From assembly GCA_003280245.1 (NCBI GenBank), contig QCFN01000003.1, forward strand, positions 29,139-93,138: a DNA stretch of 64,000 bases. The letters are read 5' to 3'. The notes below the pieces were generated by a model that was not told where the DNA came from, did no database searches, and saw only the letters and a list, made by a program, of their open reading frames with translations. The position numbers were made by a program, and so were the translations under genes. Every line of letters starts with the position of its first letter. Within the stretch, counting starts at the first letter, position 1. Positions 22,246-32,887 of this stretch are shown in pieces. Source of the DNA: Prochlorococcus sp. AG-363-J23. Lineage in GTDB: Bacteria; Cyanobacteriota; Cyanobacteriia; PCC-6307; Cyanobiaceae.

Positions 22246-23670
22246 ATGAATGAGACAACTGGGGCAGGATCAGGTTCTACTAAGCCTGTAGTAACTGGCT
22301 CTCAATTTGCTGATGGAATAGCACATCAGTTGCAGACATTGCTTTCTGCGGGCAACTATGACGCGGTAAAGATTTTGCTTGATCCTGTACAACCTGTTGA
22401 TATTGCCGACGCTATTGGATTCTTGCCACGCACGTTGCAAGCATTAGCTTTTCGGTTGCTAAGAAAAGATGAGGCAATTGAGGTTTATGAATACCTTGAC
22501 CCTCCAGTGCAGCAAAGTTTGCTGGATAAACTTAGATCTAGTGAGGTTTTGGAATTAGTTGAGGAGATGTCCCCTGATGACAGGGTGCATCTCTTTGATG
22601 AGTTGCCGGCAAAGGTTGTTAGACGTTTGCTGGCGCAATTAAGTGCTTCTGAGCGAACAGTTACTGCTCAACTGCTGGGGTATGAGCAGGAAACAGCGGG
22701 TCGTTTAATGACTACTGAGTTTATTGATTTAAAGGAATTTCATAGTGCAGCGCAGGCTTTATCGATAGTTAGGCGAAGGGCAACAGAAACAGAAACTATT
22801 TATAGCCTTTATGTCACAGATGCTGAGAGGCATCTGACGGGGATTCTTTCATTGCGTGACCTTGTAACTGCGGCACCTGAGGATTGCATTGGTGATGTGA
22901 TGACTAGGGATGTCGTAAATGTCAGAACTGATACTGATCAAGAGGAAGTTGCTAGAGCTATTCAGCGATATGACTTTTTGGCTGTACCTGTTGTTGATAG
23001 AGAGCAGCGATTAGTGGGAATAGTGACCGTTGATGATGTGATCGATGTCATTGAACAAGAGGCAACTCGTGACATTTATGCCGCTGGAGCTGTACAGGCC
23101 GGGGATGAAGATGATTATTTCCAGAGCAATTTATTTATTGTTGCGAGGCGACGGGTTGTTTGGTTGGCAGTGTTGGTAGTTGCTAATGCATTTACTACTC
23201 AAGTGATTGCTATGAATGATGTTGTGCTTCAGCAGGTTGTCCTTTTGGCCGCGTTTATACCTTTATTGATAGGAACTGGCGGGAATGTTGGAGCTCAAAG
23301 TTCAACCGTCGTAATAAGAGGACTTAGCACCCAACGTATACAGGCCTTGGGGCCTATGAAGGCTGTGTTTCGCGAGGCTATTGCAGGGGCTTTGCTTGGG
23401 TTGCTGATGTTGCTCTTTGTTGTCCCTTTCGCATGGTGGAGAGGAGAGGGCCCTCTTGTAGGAGCTGCTGTTGGCATCAGTCTTTTAGCAATTACAACCT
23501 TGGCAGCTACTGCTGGAGCGGCTTTACCTCTTCTTTTTGACAAGATGGGACTCGATCCTGCGTTGATGTCTGCTCCATTTATTACCACTGCGACTGATGT
23601 TGCTGGAGTATTGATTTATTTGCGAACAGCCTCTTGGCTATTAGTCCATATTCATGGCTTTAGTGCCTAA
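22246..23670 (+). CDS. mgtE: magnesium transporter MgtE
   Basis: MgtE-N + two CBS domains + TM region 'LIGTGGNVGAQSSTVVIRGL'. Confidence 0.95.
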   Translation: MNETTGAGSGSTKPVVTGSQFADGIAHQLQTLLSAGNYDAVKILLDPVQPVDIADAIGFLPRTLQALAFRLLRKDEAIEVYEYLDPPVQQSLLDKLRSSEVLELVEEMSPDDRVHLFDELPAKVVRRLLAQLSASERTVTAQLLGYEQETAGRLMTTEFIDLKEFHSAAQALSIVRRRATETETIYSLYVTDAERHLTGILSLRDLVTAAPEDCIGDVMTRDVVNVRTDTDQEEVARAIQRYDFLAVPVVDREQRLVGIVTVDDVIDVIEQEATRDIYAAGAVQAGDEDDYFQSNLFIVARRRVVWLAVLVVANAFTTQVIAMNDVVLQQVVLLAAFIPLLIGTGGNVGAQSSTVVIRGLSTQRIQALGPMKAVFREAIAGALLGLLMLLFVVPFAWWRGEGPLVGAAVGISLLAITTLAATAGAALPLLFDKMGLDPALMSAPFITTATDVAGVLIYLRTASWLLVHIHGFSA

Positions 23671-23744
23671 TGGTGAATTGACTCAAAAGGGTAGACGCTT
23701 AACACTTCTTAGCAGTATACTTAACAAACCTTAATTTTCTTGAG

Positions 23745-24752
23745 ATGTCGACAGCTGTTGTTTTGCCTCCTGTTGATTTAGGTAATTCAAAGCCAGTATT
23801 TCGTTTAGGCTTAGATCTCGATCTAGTTAGCTCCTATCTCAAGGACATTGGTCGTGTTCCTCTTCTGACCAATGAAGAAGAAATTACTTTGGGTCGCCAG
23901 GTTCAAGATTTAATTTCGATTGAAGCTTTAGAGGCTGAACTTGCAAGCAAAATGGGTGCCAACCCAACGTCAGAGCAATTATCAAAAGAGCTTGGTTTGA
24001 CTAAGTTGGAATTGAAGCGAAAGCGTAAATGTGGTGCTAGAGCCAAAGAACGTATGGTTGCGGCAAATCTTCGTTTAGTTGTCAGTGTGGCCAAGAAATA
24101 TACGAAAAGAAATATGGAGCTTTTGGATTTGATTCAAGAAGGAACTCTAGGCTTAGTACGTGGAGTAGAAAAGTTTGATCCCACTAGAGGCTATAAGTTT
24201 TCTACTTATGCGTATTGGTGGATTAGGCAGGGAATTACACGAGCAATTGCCGAGAAAAGCAGAACAATTAGGTTGCCAATTCATATTACTGAGGTACTAA
24301 ATAAACTTAAAAAAGGACAAAGAGAACTGAGTCAGAAATTATCTAGAACCCCAACAGTTCAGGAGTTATCTGAATATTTGGATTTACCGCAGGAGGAAGT
24401 AAAGGATGTTATGTCACGCGCATCACAACCAGTAAGCTTGCAAATGAAAGTTGGCGATTCTGATGACACCATTTTGATGGATTTATTTGTTGGCTCTGAT
24501 TTAATGCCAAGTGAAAAACTTGAAGCTAATTTGATGAAGGAAGCTATACATAGATTGCTAGATAAATTACCTGATATGCAAGCTCAAGTAATGCGCATGA
24601 GATATGGTATTGATGGTCAAGATCCTATGACTCTTACAGGAATTGGTCGGATTCTAGGAATTAGTCGTGATCGTGTAAGAAAGCTTGAAAGAGATGGACT
24701 TATTGCATTGAAAAATAATGGCCAAGCAGTTGAAAATTATTTAGCATCTTGA
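23745..24752 (+). CDS. RNA polymerase sigma factor, group 2 sigma-70
   Basis: 'DLVSSYLKDIGRVPLLTNEEEITLGRQVQ', 'DLIQEGTLGLVRGVEKFDPTRGYKFSTYAYWWIRQGITRAIAEKSRTIRLPIH'. Confidence 0.95.
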   Translation: MSTAVVLPPVDLGNSKPVFRLGLDLDLVSSYLKDIGRVPLLTNEEEITLGRQVQDLISIEALEAELASKMGANPTSEQLSKELGLTKLELKRKRKCGARAKERMVAANLRLVVSVAKKYTKRNMELLDLIQEGTLGLVRGVEKFDPTRGYKFSTYAYWWIRQGITRAIAEKSRTIRLPIHITEVLNKLKKGQRELSQKLSRTPTVQELSEYLDLPQEEVKDVMSRASQPVSLQMKVGDSDDTILMDLFVGSDLMPSEKLEANLMKEAIHRLLDKLPDMQAQVMRMRYGIDGQDPMTLTGIGRILGISRDRVRKLERDGLIALKNNGQAVENYLAS

Positions 24753-25654
24753 ATAATTTTAATTAATACTTCATTTACTTTTTCAGGTGATTCGTCATGT
24801 GGACAGTGACCTGCCTTAGGTATAATATTAAGTGAACGAATGCACTGTATTGAATTAGCCCATTCTTGCGCTTCTTCTAATGGTTCCCAAGGATCACATT
24901 CGCCCCATATTAAATTTACTGGTATGTCTAAAGTAGACATTAAATCTGGCGCTAGATGATCATCAAATAAATTAATAAATCCTCGAAAAGCTTCTGATGC
25001 GCCTGGTCGCTGGCTAGGTTTTTGTAGTATATTAATTAATGAGTCATCAACATTATTCCCAGTTGGATAAGCTTTTTTAAGGACTTGGCGAATTACACTT
25101 GGCTGAGCAGCATTACGAAAAAGGCTTTTGCTTAACCATCTGTTCCTGACTAAGGATTTGAGATAAGGTCTAGTCCAATGCATCCATTTTGGCTGTTGAA
25201 TCAACCTTTTATCATCCATTTGGCGCTGAGCACAGTTTATTAAGGTGACTCCAATACAATTTTCTTGAAGAAGATGAGCCGCTTTTAATGAAACAACCCC
25301 ACCGATGGAATTACCGATAAGAAGAACAGGCTTTTTAACGACTTCTATGCAAAAATCTGCAAGTTGACTTCCCCATGAATCAAAGCAGTAAATAAAATTA
25401 TTTGTTTCTTTATCTTCATCGATTAGCCTGGATTCTGGTTGACTACTTTCACCAAATCCTATGAGATCTATCGCATAGCAGGGAATTGATTGTGCAAGTA
25501 TTAATTGATTATTTCTCCAATGCTCTTTACAAGCTCCGAAACCATGAACTAGAACTGTAGAAAAGTGATTAGTTGAATTCTTTTCAGAAATAGCTTGATT
25601 CCATGCAACATTCCAAGATTGCCACTGCCACAGATTTGCTTGTATAAAAGTCAC
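24737..25654 (-). CDS. alpha/beta hydrolase
   Basis: 'VLVHGFGACKEHWRNN', nucleophile 'LIGNSIGGVVSL', 'AGHCPHDESPEKVNEVL'. Confidence 0.9.
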   Translation of the reverse strand: MTFIQANLWQWQSWNVAWNQAISEKNSTNHFSTVLVHGFGACKEHWRNNQLILAQSIPCYAIDLIGFGESSQPESRLIDEDKETNNFIYCFDSWGSQLADFCIEVVKKPVLLIGNSIGGVVSLKAAHLLQENCIGVTLINCAQRQMDDKRLIQQPKWMHWTRPYLKSLVRNRWLSKSLFRNAAQPSVIRQVLKKAYPTGNNVDDSLINILQKPSQRPGASEAFRGFINLFDDHLAPDLMSTLDIPVNLIWGECDPWEPLEEAQEWANSIQCIRSLNIIPKAGHCPHDESPEKVNEVLIKIIQDAK

Positions 25655-25659
25655 GATGC

Positions 25660-26448
25660 TTATTTATTGTTGTTGGGAATGGGTTGATAGGGAAGAATGG
25701 CTTGATTTTGTCCTGTAGGGAAAGAGCTACTACTTCTAAAAGTGTTGATGTCATTATTTAAATATTGTTTCAGAGGTTCCTTAAGCTCAGAATCTACTCG
25801 GCCATGAATGATTTTTACACATATGCCAGGGCCAACTAGCCACGGTTTAGGAGTTCTTAAATTATATTCTGGTGGCAAGACCCAACTTCTAAGATTTAAT
25901 TTTTTGCTGGCCCACCATAGAGCTGATCTAAGGGATGCTTGATCAAATGAAACCTCGGCTAAGTCATAAGTAACTAGCCATCGTTTTATCAATGCCTTGA
26001 CTCTGCGTGAACGTCTCAGACCTAAAACACCACTATTTATTTCACAGAAACCTTCTGGAACTGAAGGATCTTTCCATTGGCACCAACGAACGGGGGCATG
26101 ACATCCTACAAAATCTAATTGATGTAAAATCGCAAAAATATCATCTATTGGTTGTATTAATTCCAAGTCAGTATCTAGGAAGAGAGTGTATTTAAAAGGA
26201 AGTTGGATGAGAGGTTCTATCTTATCGCGATAACTTTTTTGTGGATATGGATGTTGGAGAACTTGATCAAAGATATTTAATGGAACCGAGTTGGGTTTGT
26301 CTGTTACCAAAACTATTGGTCGCCCATTAATAAATGGTCGTAATAGAGGTGCACAAGTAATTGCCTCTGAACGATACTTTTCTCCAGTTCCAATGAGAAG
26401 GATACCTTCTTCGTGATTCATGGGCTTCATGAAATTTGAGCTTCCCAT
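25660..26448 (-). CDS. glycosyltransferase-like protein (GT-A fold, DxD)
   Basis: 'YTLFLDTDLELIQPIDDIFAIL', 'CEINSGVLGLRRS'. Confidence 0.6.
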   Translation of the reverse strand: MGSSNFMKPMNHEEGILLIGTGEKYRSEAITCAPLLRPFINGRPIVLVTDKPNSVPLNIFDQVLQHPYPQKSYRDKIEPLIQLPFKYTLFLDTDLELIQPIDDIFAILHQLDFVGCHAPVRWCQWKDPSVPEGFCEINSGVLGLRRSRRVKALIKRWLVTYDLAEVSFDQASLRSALWWASKKLNLRSWVLPPEYNLRTPKPWLVGPGICVKIIHGRVDSELKEPLKQYLNNDINTFRSSSSFPTGQNQAILPYQPIPNNNK

Positions 26449-27449
26449 TTTTCAAGGGCTGATTGTATAGAGGATTTCATTGCTTTCATCGAGTATTTCT
26501 CTCGAATAATTTTTGATGTTTTAACAAGAGATTGTATTAGAACATCTTGGTTGACATTAAGATATTCATTTAACTCATGACATGATTTTATAAATTTAAG
26601 CGAGTCACCAAAATCAATTTCTTTCCCAGATTTGTTATGTATTGCTATATCTAAGATTTCCCTCCCTCCTAGCCCTGAATAGCCTATTAAATAACAGCCA
26701 CAAGCAGCTGCTTCAGCAAGTGGCAGCCCAAATCCCTCTGGATGTCCAAATGATAGAAAGATAGTAGAACTTTGAAGTGATCTTGCTACTTCTTCGTGAG
26801 AGACTCTGTCTAATACTAAAATTTGCCATTTCTCATTTTTAAACCATTCTTTTGTTTGAAGGGACTCGATAATAACTTCTGAATGTTTTCTATTTTTGCG
26901 AGACATGCATGTTATTATTTTCTTTTTCCTATTGCTTATTTGAAAGAGATCGGTTTCAATCCCATTAATTAGCCTACTTATTTTACTTGCTTCAATGCCT
27001 ATAACTTCTTTTAAATATTCTTCGTCATACCTTGAAACGCATATAGTGTGAAAGATCTCCTTTTGCTTATATAAGGATATAACTTCTTTTGGTGAGGGAA
27101 AATTGGGCATATTTTCATTACCAAAACTATATGAAGCATTTTGATTAAATATAATTTTACGTAAGCCTATTAAATAGTTTGGTAGAAAGTTCAGAAAAGT
27201 TTCAGGCATTATAATTATATCTTTAGAAGGCTTGAGGCTTTTTTTGTCTGCTATGAAGTCGTTTAATGAGATAGTTTTAACATTACTTTTAAACCATCCT
27301 GGATGAAATGATTTACTTTCTTGAATAATAGTTGTTTTCCGGCCAAGATCTTCTAGTACTTCTGCAAGACGATGGATTTGCTTGACACCCCCTATCGGAG
27401 TATGTTTGTCGCTGTGGAGGGCAATCCAGTAGTTGAAAGATCGTTTCAT
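26427..27449 (-). CDS. glycosyltransferase, group 1 family
   Basis: 'STIFLSFGHPEGFGLPLAEAAACGCYLIGYSGLGGREI' GT4 signature. Confidence 0.88.
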   Translation of the reverse strand: MKRSFNYWIALHSDKHTPIGGVKQIHRLAEVLEDLGRKTTIIQESKSFHPGWFKSNVKTISLNDFIADKKSLKPSKDIIIMPETFLNFLPNYLIGLRKIIFNQNASYSFGNENMPNFPSPKEVISLYKQKEIFHTICVSRYDEEYLKEVIGIEASKISRLINGIETDLFQISNRKKKIITCMSRKNRKHSEVIIESLQTKEWFKNEKWQILVLDRVSHEEVARSLQSSTIFLSFGHPEGFGLPLAEAAACGCYLIGYSGLGGREILDIAIHNKSGKEIDFGDSLKFIKSCHELNEYLNVNQDVLIQSLVKTSKIIREKYSMKAMKSSIQSALEKWEAQIS

Positions 27450-27631
27450 GGAAACATTATCTCCTGTCTAAGCTCCTCTAGTAGGGTATTTAACTAGATT
27501 TTTCGGTATTTGCTCTTTATTGATAATTTTCATGAGATCTTTTTGAGAAATCCTTATATGTTACTTTTTTTCTGAGAGAGTCATATTAACTTACTGGATT
27601 ATATATCGAGATCAAACTTCCAATTGCTCTT

Positions 27632-28726
27632 TTGAGGATCACCTTAATTGATTGGTGGAACTCACATGGCCGATTCGATATACCCTGGAAAAAAAATGAA
27701 TTTGGAAAGCTGCCTTTGCCAGGGCAGAGTTTAGACCCTTATGGAATATGGGTTGCAGAAGTGATGCTTCAGCAGACTCAATTGAAGGTCATGTTGCCCT
27801 TTTGGAAGAGATGGATGAATGTTTTCCCATCTCTTGAAGTTCTCGCAAGTAGCACCGATCAATCGGTGTTAATCACTTGGCAGGGTCTTGGCTATTACTT
27901 AAGAGCTAGAAGAATGCTTGTAGCGTCTCATTATTTGCTTAAAGCTGGTTGGCCCCGCACGCTTGAAGGGTGGTTGCAAGTACCAGGAATTGGATTAACC
28001 ACAGCCGGAAGCATTTTATCTTCAGCTTTTGATCTTCCTTTTCCAATCTTGGATGGAAATGTAAAAAGAGTGTTGGCTAGGATGATTGCCTTTGAAGAGC
28101 CTCCGTCTAGCCAAATTAAGCTTTTTTGGAAATTAAGTGAAGCGTTATTGGATGTAGATCAACCTAGAAACTTTAATCAAGCACTTATGGATCTAGGAGC
28201 AACCTTATGTAAGCCAAAAAATCCAAAGTGTTACTCATGTCCTTGGCGTAATCATTGCATTGCTTATTCTTTAGGGAAAGTTCACCATTATCCTGTTAGG
28301 CCAATGTCAAAGCCTTTGCCTTTTGAAGTCATAGGAGTTGGAGTTGTTTTAAACCCTCTAGGCAAGGTTGTTATAGATCAGAGAAAGAATGAAGGACCTT
28401 TAGGAGGTTTGTGGGAATTTCCAGGAGGGAAGCAAGAAAAGGGTGAAACAATTAAATCAACGATTTTGAGAGAAATTAAGGAGGAATTAGGAATTACAGT
28501 ATCCGTTGAAGACGAATTAATTACCTTTGATCATTCCTATACTCATAAACGGCTTCGCTTTGTTGTTCATATCTGTAATTTTTTAGGAGGCGAGCCTCGT
28601 CCATTGGCTTCACAAGAGGTACGATGGGTTTTAATCGAAGAGTTAAGTAATTATCCTTTTCCCGCAGCCAATGCAAAAATTATATCTACTTTGAAGGAAT
28701 ACATCTATTCTAAAGGTAGGGAATAA
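27632..28726 (+). CDS. mutY: A/G-specific adenine glycosylase
   Basis: 'DPYGIWVAEVMLQQTQLKVMLPFWKRWM', HhH 'VPGIGLTTAGSILSSAF', FeS 'CKPKNPKCYSCPWRNHC', C-terminal NUDIX-like domain. Confidence 0.96.
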   Translation: MRITLIDWWNSHGRFDIPWKKNEFGKLPLPGQSLDPYGIWVAEVMLQQTQLKVMLPFWKRWMNVFPSLEVLASSTDQSVLITWQGLGYYLRARRMLVASHYLLKAGWPRTLEGWLQVPGIGLTTAGSILSSAFDLPFPILDGNVKRVLARMIAFEEPPSSQIKLFWKLSEALLDVDQPRNFNQALMDLGATLCKPKNPKCYSCPWRNHCIAYSLGKVHHYPVRPMSKPLPFEVIGVGVVLNPLGKVVIDQRKNEGPLGGLWEFPGGKQEKGETIKSTILREIKEELGITVSVEDELITFDHSYTHKRLRFVVHICNFLGGEPRPLASQEVRWVLIEELSNYPFPAANAKIISTLKEYIYSKGRE

Positions 28727-28783
28727 ATTATTAACCAAAATTTAAATAGCATTTTTTCTTTTTCTTCACTTTGGTCTTGAATT

Positions 28784-29824
28784 ATGAGCAATGTTTATCC
28801 ACAGATCATTTGTTTAGGAGAAGCACTTGTGGATAGGTTGGGTCCTTTGGGCGTAGACCCTTTGCAGGTAAATAATGATGAGGATCTGCTTGATTGTTTT
28901 GGTGGTGCTCCTGCGAATGTTGCGTGTGCTCTTGCGAAACTTGGTATTTCAACTGCTTTGGTTGGAAGATTGGGTGCTGATGAAATTGCTGAAAGTTTTC
29001 AAAGGTTATTACGAAGCCGGGGAGTTAATCTTTCAGCATTGCAATTGGACGATTTACTTCCAACTCGCATTGTATTAGTAAAGAGAGATCCTATTGGTGA
29101 AAGAACTTTTAATGGGTTTGTTGGAGATGTAGGTAAAGGCTTTGCTGATCAAGCACTTGATAGTCACGAGCTCTTAAACACACTTGAGCCATTATTAAGC
29201 AACGCAAAATGGTTGTTAATTGGGAGTATTCCTCTTGCTAGCCCTAGTTCATGTGAGGCTTTGGAGCTTGCTGTAAAGTGTGCAATTGCTCAAGGTGTAA
29301 ATATCGTATTTGATGTAAATTGGAGACCTACATTTTGGGACTGTTCTGCACCTGATAACTCAGGGCCTTCAGTTTCACAAATTGCTAAAATAAGAGTTAT
29401 TTTTGAGCAGGCTTCATTGTTAAAGCTTGCTGGAGAAGAGGCCGATTGGTTTTTTCAGACTAGAGATCCAGAAAGAATTTCTCTGTCTCTTCCTAATAAG
29501 CCAGCAGTAGTAATAACAGATGGTTCGAGAGAAATTAAATGGTTTTTTTCAGGACAAGGCGGTGTAATTAATTCTTTTAAAGTGAATGTGGTTGATAGTA
29601 CTGGAGCTGGCGATGGTTTTCTTGCAGGGTTGTTATATCAACTCTGTAAGGAACCATGGAACTTTAATTCTTTATCAGAAAAATCTGTTAGAGATCGTAT
29701 TTCACAAGCGATTATTTATGGGAACGCTTGTGGAGCTTTAATATGTACTGGTTCAGGAGCAATTGACCCTCAGCCTACTAATCAAGAAGTACTAGATTTT
29801 CTTGGAAAATACGCATCTTGTTGA
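28784..29824 (+). CDS. PfkB family carbohydrate kinase (fructokinase-like)
   Basis: 'CFGGAPANVACALAKLGISTALVGRLGADE', 'VVDSTGAGDGFLAGLLYQL'. Confidence 0.92.
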   Translation: MSNVYPQIICLGEALVDRLGPLGVDPLQVNNDEDLLDCFGGAPANVACALAKLGISTALVGRLGADEIAESFQRLLRSRGVNLSALQLDDLLPTRIVLVKRDPIGERTFNGFVGDVGKGFADQALDSHELLNTLEPLLSNAKWLLIGSIPLASPSSCEALELAVKCAIAQGVNIVFDVNWRPTFWDCSAPDNSGPSVSQIAKIRVIFEQASLLKLAGEEADWFFQTRDPERISLSLPNKPAVVITDGSREIKWFFSGQGGVINSFKVNVVDSTGAGDGFLAGLLYQLCKEPWNFNSLSEKSVRDRISQAIIYGNACGALICTGSGAIDPQPTNQEVLDFLGKYASC

Positions 29825-29947
29825 GAGATATTGATCTGGCCCACATAATTTGGAATAAATTACTAGCTTTAGGATTAATTTAATTGGATTAATGTCTTAA
29901 AACTATTTAGCTCTTTGGGATTTAGAGTAGGTGAGATTTAGGTTGAT

Positions 29948-30781
29948 TTGTTAGAGATGCACATATCAGATGGACAGCATCATGAAAGCGTCCTGTTTAT
30001 ATCTTTGGATTCATGTCGATATGACACGTTTAAGAAGGCTGGTTTATCAGTTCTGAGATCTATAGGACCTTTACATAAAGCATTCTCGCCAAGTTATTTC
30101 ACCTATGGAAGTCATGCTGCTTTTTGGATGGGGTTCACACCAGGGGTTATTGGAAGTCAAATTCCTTGGTTAAATCCAAAAGCAGGAAAATTGTTTCGTA
30201 TGGCTTATGCAGGTAGTGCTGGTGATGACCGTGATGGATTCAGTCTTCAAGGAGAAAATCTGATAGAAGGTTTTCGAAAACTTGGTTATTTAACATTAGG
30301 CACGGGTTCGGTTGAATGGTTTGATACTGGAACTCCAACAGGGGCTGTTTTATCAAGGAATTTTGATTCTTTTTGGTATAGCGGAAATACCTGGAGCTTA
30401 AAGTCACAATTAGCTTGGATTCAAGCCGAACTTATAAATCAGACTAAAAATCAACCTATTTTTCTTTTTTTAAATATTGGTGAAACTCATGTTCCATACT
30501 GGCATCAAGGAGCTAATTGGGAGCCTTGGCCTAGTCCTTGTGTCCCATTCGGAGGAAGCAATTGTTCACGACGTGAAAGTCGACGAAGACAACTTTTATG
30601 CCTTGAATGGGTCGACAAATGTCTTGTAGATTTGATCAAATCTTTTTACAATTCAACCATTATTGTTTGTGCGGACCATGGAGATTGTTGGGGGGAGGAT
30701 GGTCTGTGGGAACATGGAATTAGTCACAAGTCTACTCTTACAGTCCCTTTGCTTTTGCGTGTCAGAGGAAAGCCTATTTAA
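29948..30781 (+). CDS. sulfatase/alkaline phosphatase superfamily-like protein
   Basis: 'VLFISLDSCRYDTF', 'IIVCADHGDCWGEDGLWEHGISHKSTLTVPLLLR'. Confidence 0.75.
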   Translation: MLEMHISDGQHHESVLFISLDSCRYDTFKKAGLSVLRSIGPLHKAFSPSYFTYGSHAAFWMGFTPGVIGSQIPWLNPKAGKLFRMAYAGSAGDDRDGFSLQGENLIEGFRKLGYLTLGTGSVEWFDTGTPTGAVLSRNFDSFWYSGNTWSLKSQLAWIQAELINQTKNQPIFLFLNIGETHVPYWHQGANWEPWPSPCVPFGGSNCSRRESRRRQLLCLEWVDKCLVDLIKSFYNSTIIVCADHGDCWGEDGLWEHGISHKSTLTVPLLLRVRGKPI

Positions 30782-31386
30782 GTAGTTGATATAATTAGTT
30801 CCCGTTTTGTATTTATAAACTTTTCATGGCCGAAGTTAAGTTGTAGTTTCCAAGAGTTTTTAGGTGTGAAGCTAAGTCTTTCTGGCCATTCAACAGCTAA
30901 AAGTGCTCTCATTAGATGAGCTTCTTCTTCTTCTTGCGCAAATAATTCATCTGCAGTTTCTTGGTTTTCAAGCCTGTAAAGATCTACATGGACAAGTGCT
31001 GTAGGTTGACCGGCTACATGCCCTTTATAATGCTGTGCAAGTGCAAAAGATGGACTAGTAATTGGCTCATTTATGCCAAGACTTTGTCCAATACCCTTAA
31101 CTAAGTTGGTTTTGCCTGTTCCTAAATCCCCTGTTAGCAAAAATATAGGAAGGATTTTTTTATTGTTGCTTTGATCTTGTAGCTTCCTCTTGGTTGCTAG
31201 CCAAGCCCTGGCAAGCTTTGCTCCCACTATGTGTGTTTCCTCAACAGTTGTCAAAAAAATTTTTTGGACTCCTATCCCAGTAGATTGATCTGTAAATGAG
31301 TCGACATGTTCGCTGTTTTGGCGAAGACTCTTGCTAACTTTCTCTATTCCCATAGGGGAGCTTTCAACCATGGTGGGATTGTCCAC
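30778..31386 (-). CDS. tsaE: tRNA threonylcarbamoyladenosine biosynthesis ATPase TsaE
   Basis: '[41 protein letters not shown]', 'HVDLYRL'. Confidence 0.93.
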   Translation of the reverse strand: MDNPTMVESSPMGIEKVSKSLRQNSEHVDSFTDQSTGIGVQKIFLTTVEETHIVGAKLARAWLATKRKLQDQSNNKKILPIFLLTGDLGTGKTNLVKGIGQSLGINEPITSPSFALAQHYKGHVAGQPTALVHVDLYRLENQETADELFAQEEEEAHLMRALLAVEWPERLSFTPKNSWKLQLNFGHEKFINTKRELIISTT

Positions 31387-32800
31387 AGCTTTAACTGATT
31401 TACAACAGGCTGCTTCTGATTATGTAGTAGCTGATCTTGCATTGGCTGAGTTTGGTCGCAAGGAGCTAATCATTGCGGAAACAGAGATGCCAGGCTTGAT
31501 GGCTCTTCGAGTTAAGTATGGCAGTGAGAAGCCTTTGCAAGGCGCAAGAATTGCAGGCAGTTTGCATATGACCATTCAGACAGGTGTTCTTATTGAAACT
31601 TTGGTTGCCTTGGGAGCCAAAGTCCGCTGGGCATCTTGCAATATTTTTTCTACCCAGGATCATGCAGCTGCTGCAATAGCTGCAAGTGGAGTACCAGTTT
31701 TTGCTAAAAAAGGAGAAACATTAGATGAGTACTGGGAATATACTCATCAGATTTTGGATTGGGGAGATCAGAATCCAAATATGATTCTTGATGATGGTGG
31801 TGATGCAACAGGGTTAGTTATTCTTGGCAGCAAAGCTGAGAAAAATATTTCAATATTAGATAAACCTTCCAATGATGAAGAGAAAGCTTTATATGCATCT
31901 ATTCGAAATAAGTTGAATGAAGATCCAGCATTTTATTCAAGAATTAAGAAGAATATTCAAGGTGTTACAGAGGAAACTACTACAGGGGTTGCACGTCTTT
32001 ATCAGATGCAAAAGAGCGGTGAATTGCCCTTCCCTGCCATAAATGTAAATGACTCGGTTACGAAAAGTAAGTTCGATAATCTATACGGGTGCCGAGAATC
32101 ATTAGTAGATGGAATAAAAAGAGCTACTGATGTCATGGTTGCGGGAAAAACGGCTCTGGTAATTGGATATGGTGATGTGGGAAAGGGATCAGCACAGTCT
32201 TTAAGGGGACTTGGTGCAACAGTTTTTATTGCAGAAATAGATCCTATTTGTGCATTACAGGCGGCAATGGAAGGTTATAGAGTTGTTCGCTTAGATGATG
32301 TTGTGCAAGATGTAGATATATTTGTTACTGCCACAGGCAATTTTCAGGTTATTCGTCATGAACATTTAATTAGGATGAAGGATGAGGCCATAGTATGTAA
32401 CATCGGTCATTTTGATAATGAAATTGATGTTTCCTCTCTAAAGAAATATGAATGGGAAAATATTAAGCCACAGGTGGATCATATTACGCTGCCAACAGGC
32501 AATCGAATAATTCTTCTTGCTGAAGGTCGCTTGGTTAATTTAGGCTGTGCTACAGGGCATCCAAGTTTCGTCATGAGTAATTCTTTTACCAACCAAGTCT
32601 TGGCTCAGATTGAGTTATATACGAAAGGAGATAATTATGAGAATCAAGTATATGTTTTACCTAAGTATTTGGATGAAGCAGTTGCACGGCTTCATCTGGA
32701 GAAGATTGGAGCGAAACTAACCGAACTTTCAACAGAACAAGCCGAATATATTAATGTTCCAAAAGAAGGACCTTACAAGCCAGACCATTATCGATATTAA
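31370..32800 (+). CDS. ahcY: adenosylhomocysteinase
   Basis: '[28 protein letters not shown]', '[41 protein letters not shown]', C-terminal 'KPDHYRY'. ATG at 31370 chosen over ORF start 31331. Confidence 0.97.
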   Translation: MVGLSTALTDLQQAASDYVVADLALAEFGRKELIIAETEMPGLMALRVKYGSEKPLQGARIAGSLHMTIQTGVLIETLVALGAKVRWASCNIFSTQDHAAAAIAASGVPVFAKKGETLDEYWEYTHQILDWGDQNPNMILDDGGDATGLVILGSKAEKNISILDKPSNDEEKALYASIRNKLNEDPAFYSRIKKNIQGVTEETTTGVARLYQMQKSGELPFPAINVNDSVTKSKFDNLYGCRESLVDGIKRATDVMVAGKTALVIGYGDVGKGSAQSLRGLGATVFIAEIDPICALQAAMEGYRVVRLDDVVQDVDIFVTATGNFQVIRHEHLIRMKDEAIVCNIGHFDNEIDVSSLKKYEWENIKPQVDHITLPTGNRIILLAEGRLVNLGCATGHPSFVMSNSFTNQVLAQIELYTKGDNYENQVYVLPKYLDEAVARLHLEKIGAKLTELSTEQAEYINVPKEGPYKPDHYRY

Positions 32801-32887
32801 TTTAACTAATTAATATCTTTACTATATATTAATATATTTTTTTTAAAACGATTGCCGAACTAAAATTATTATAATTAAATTCTTTTA

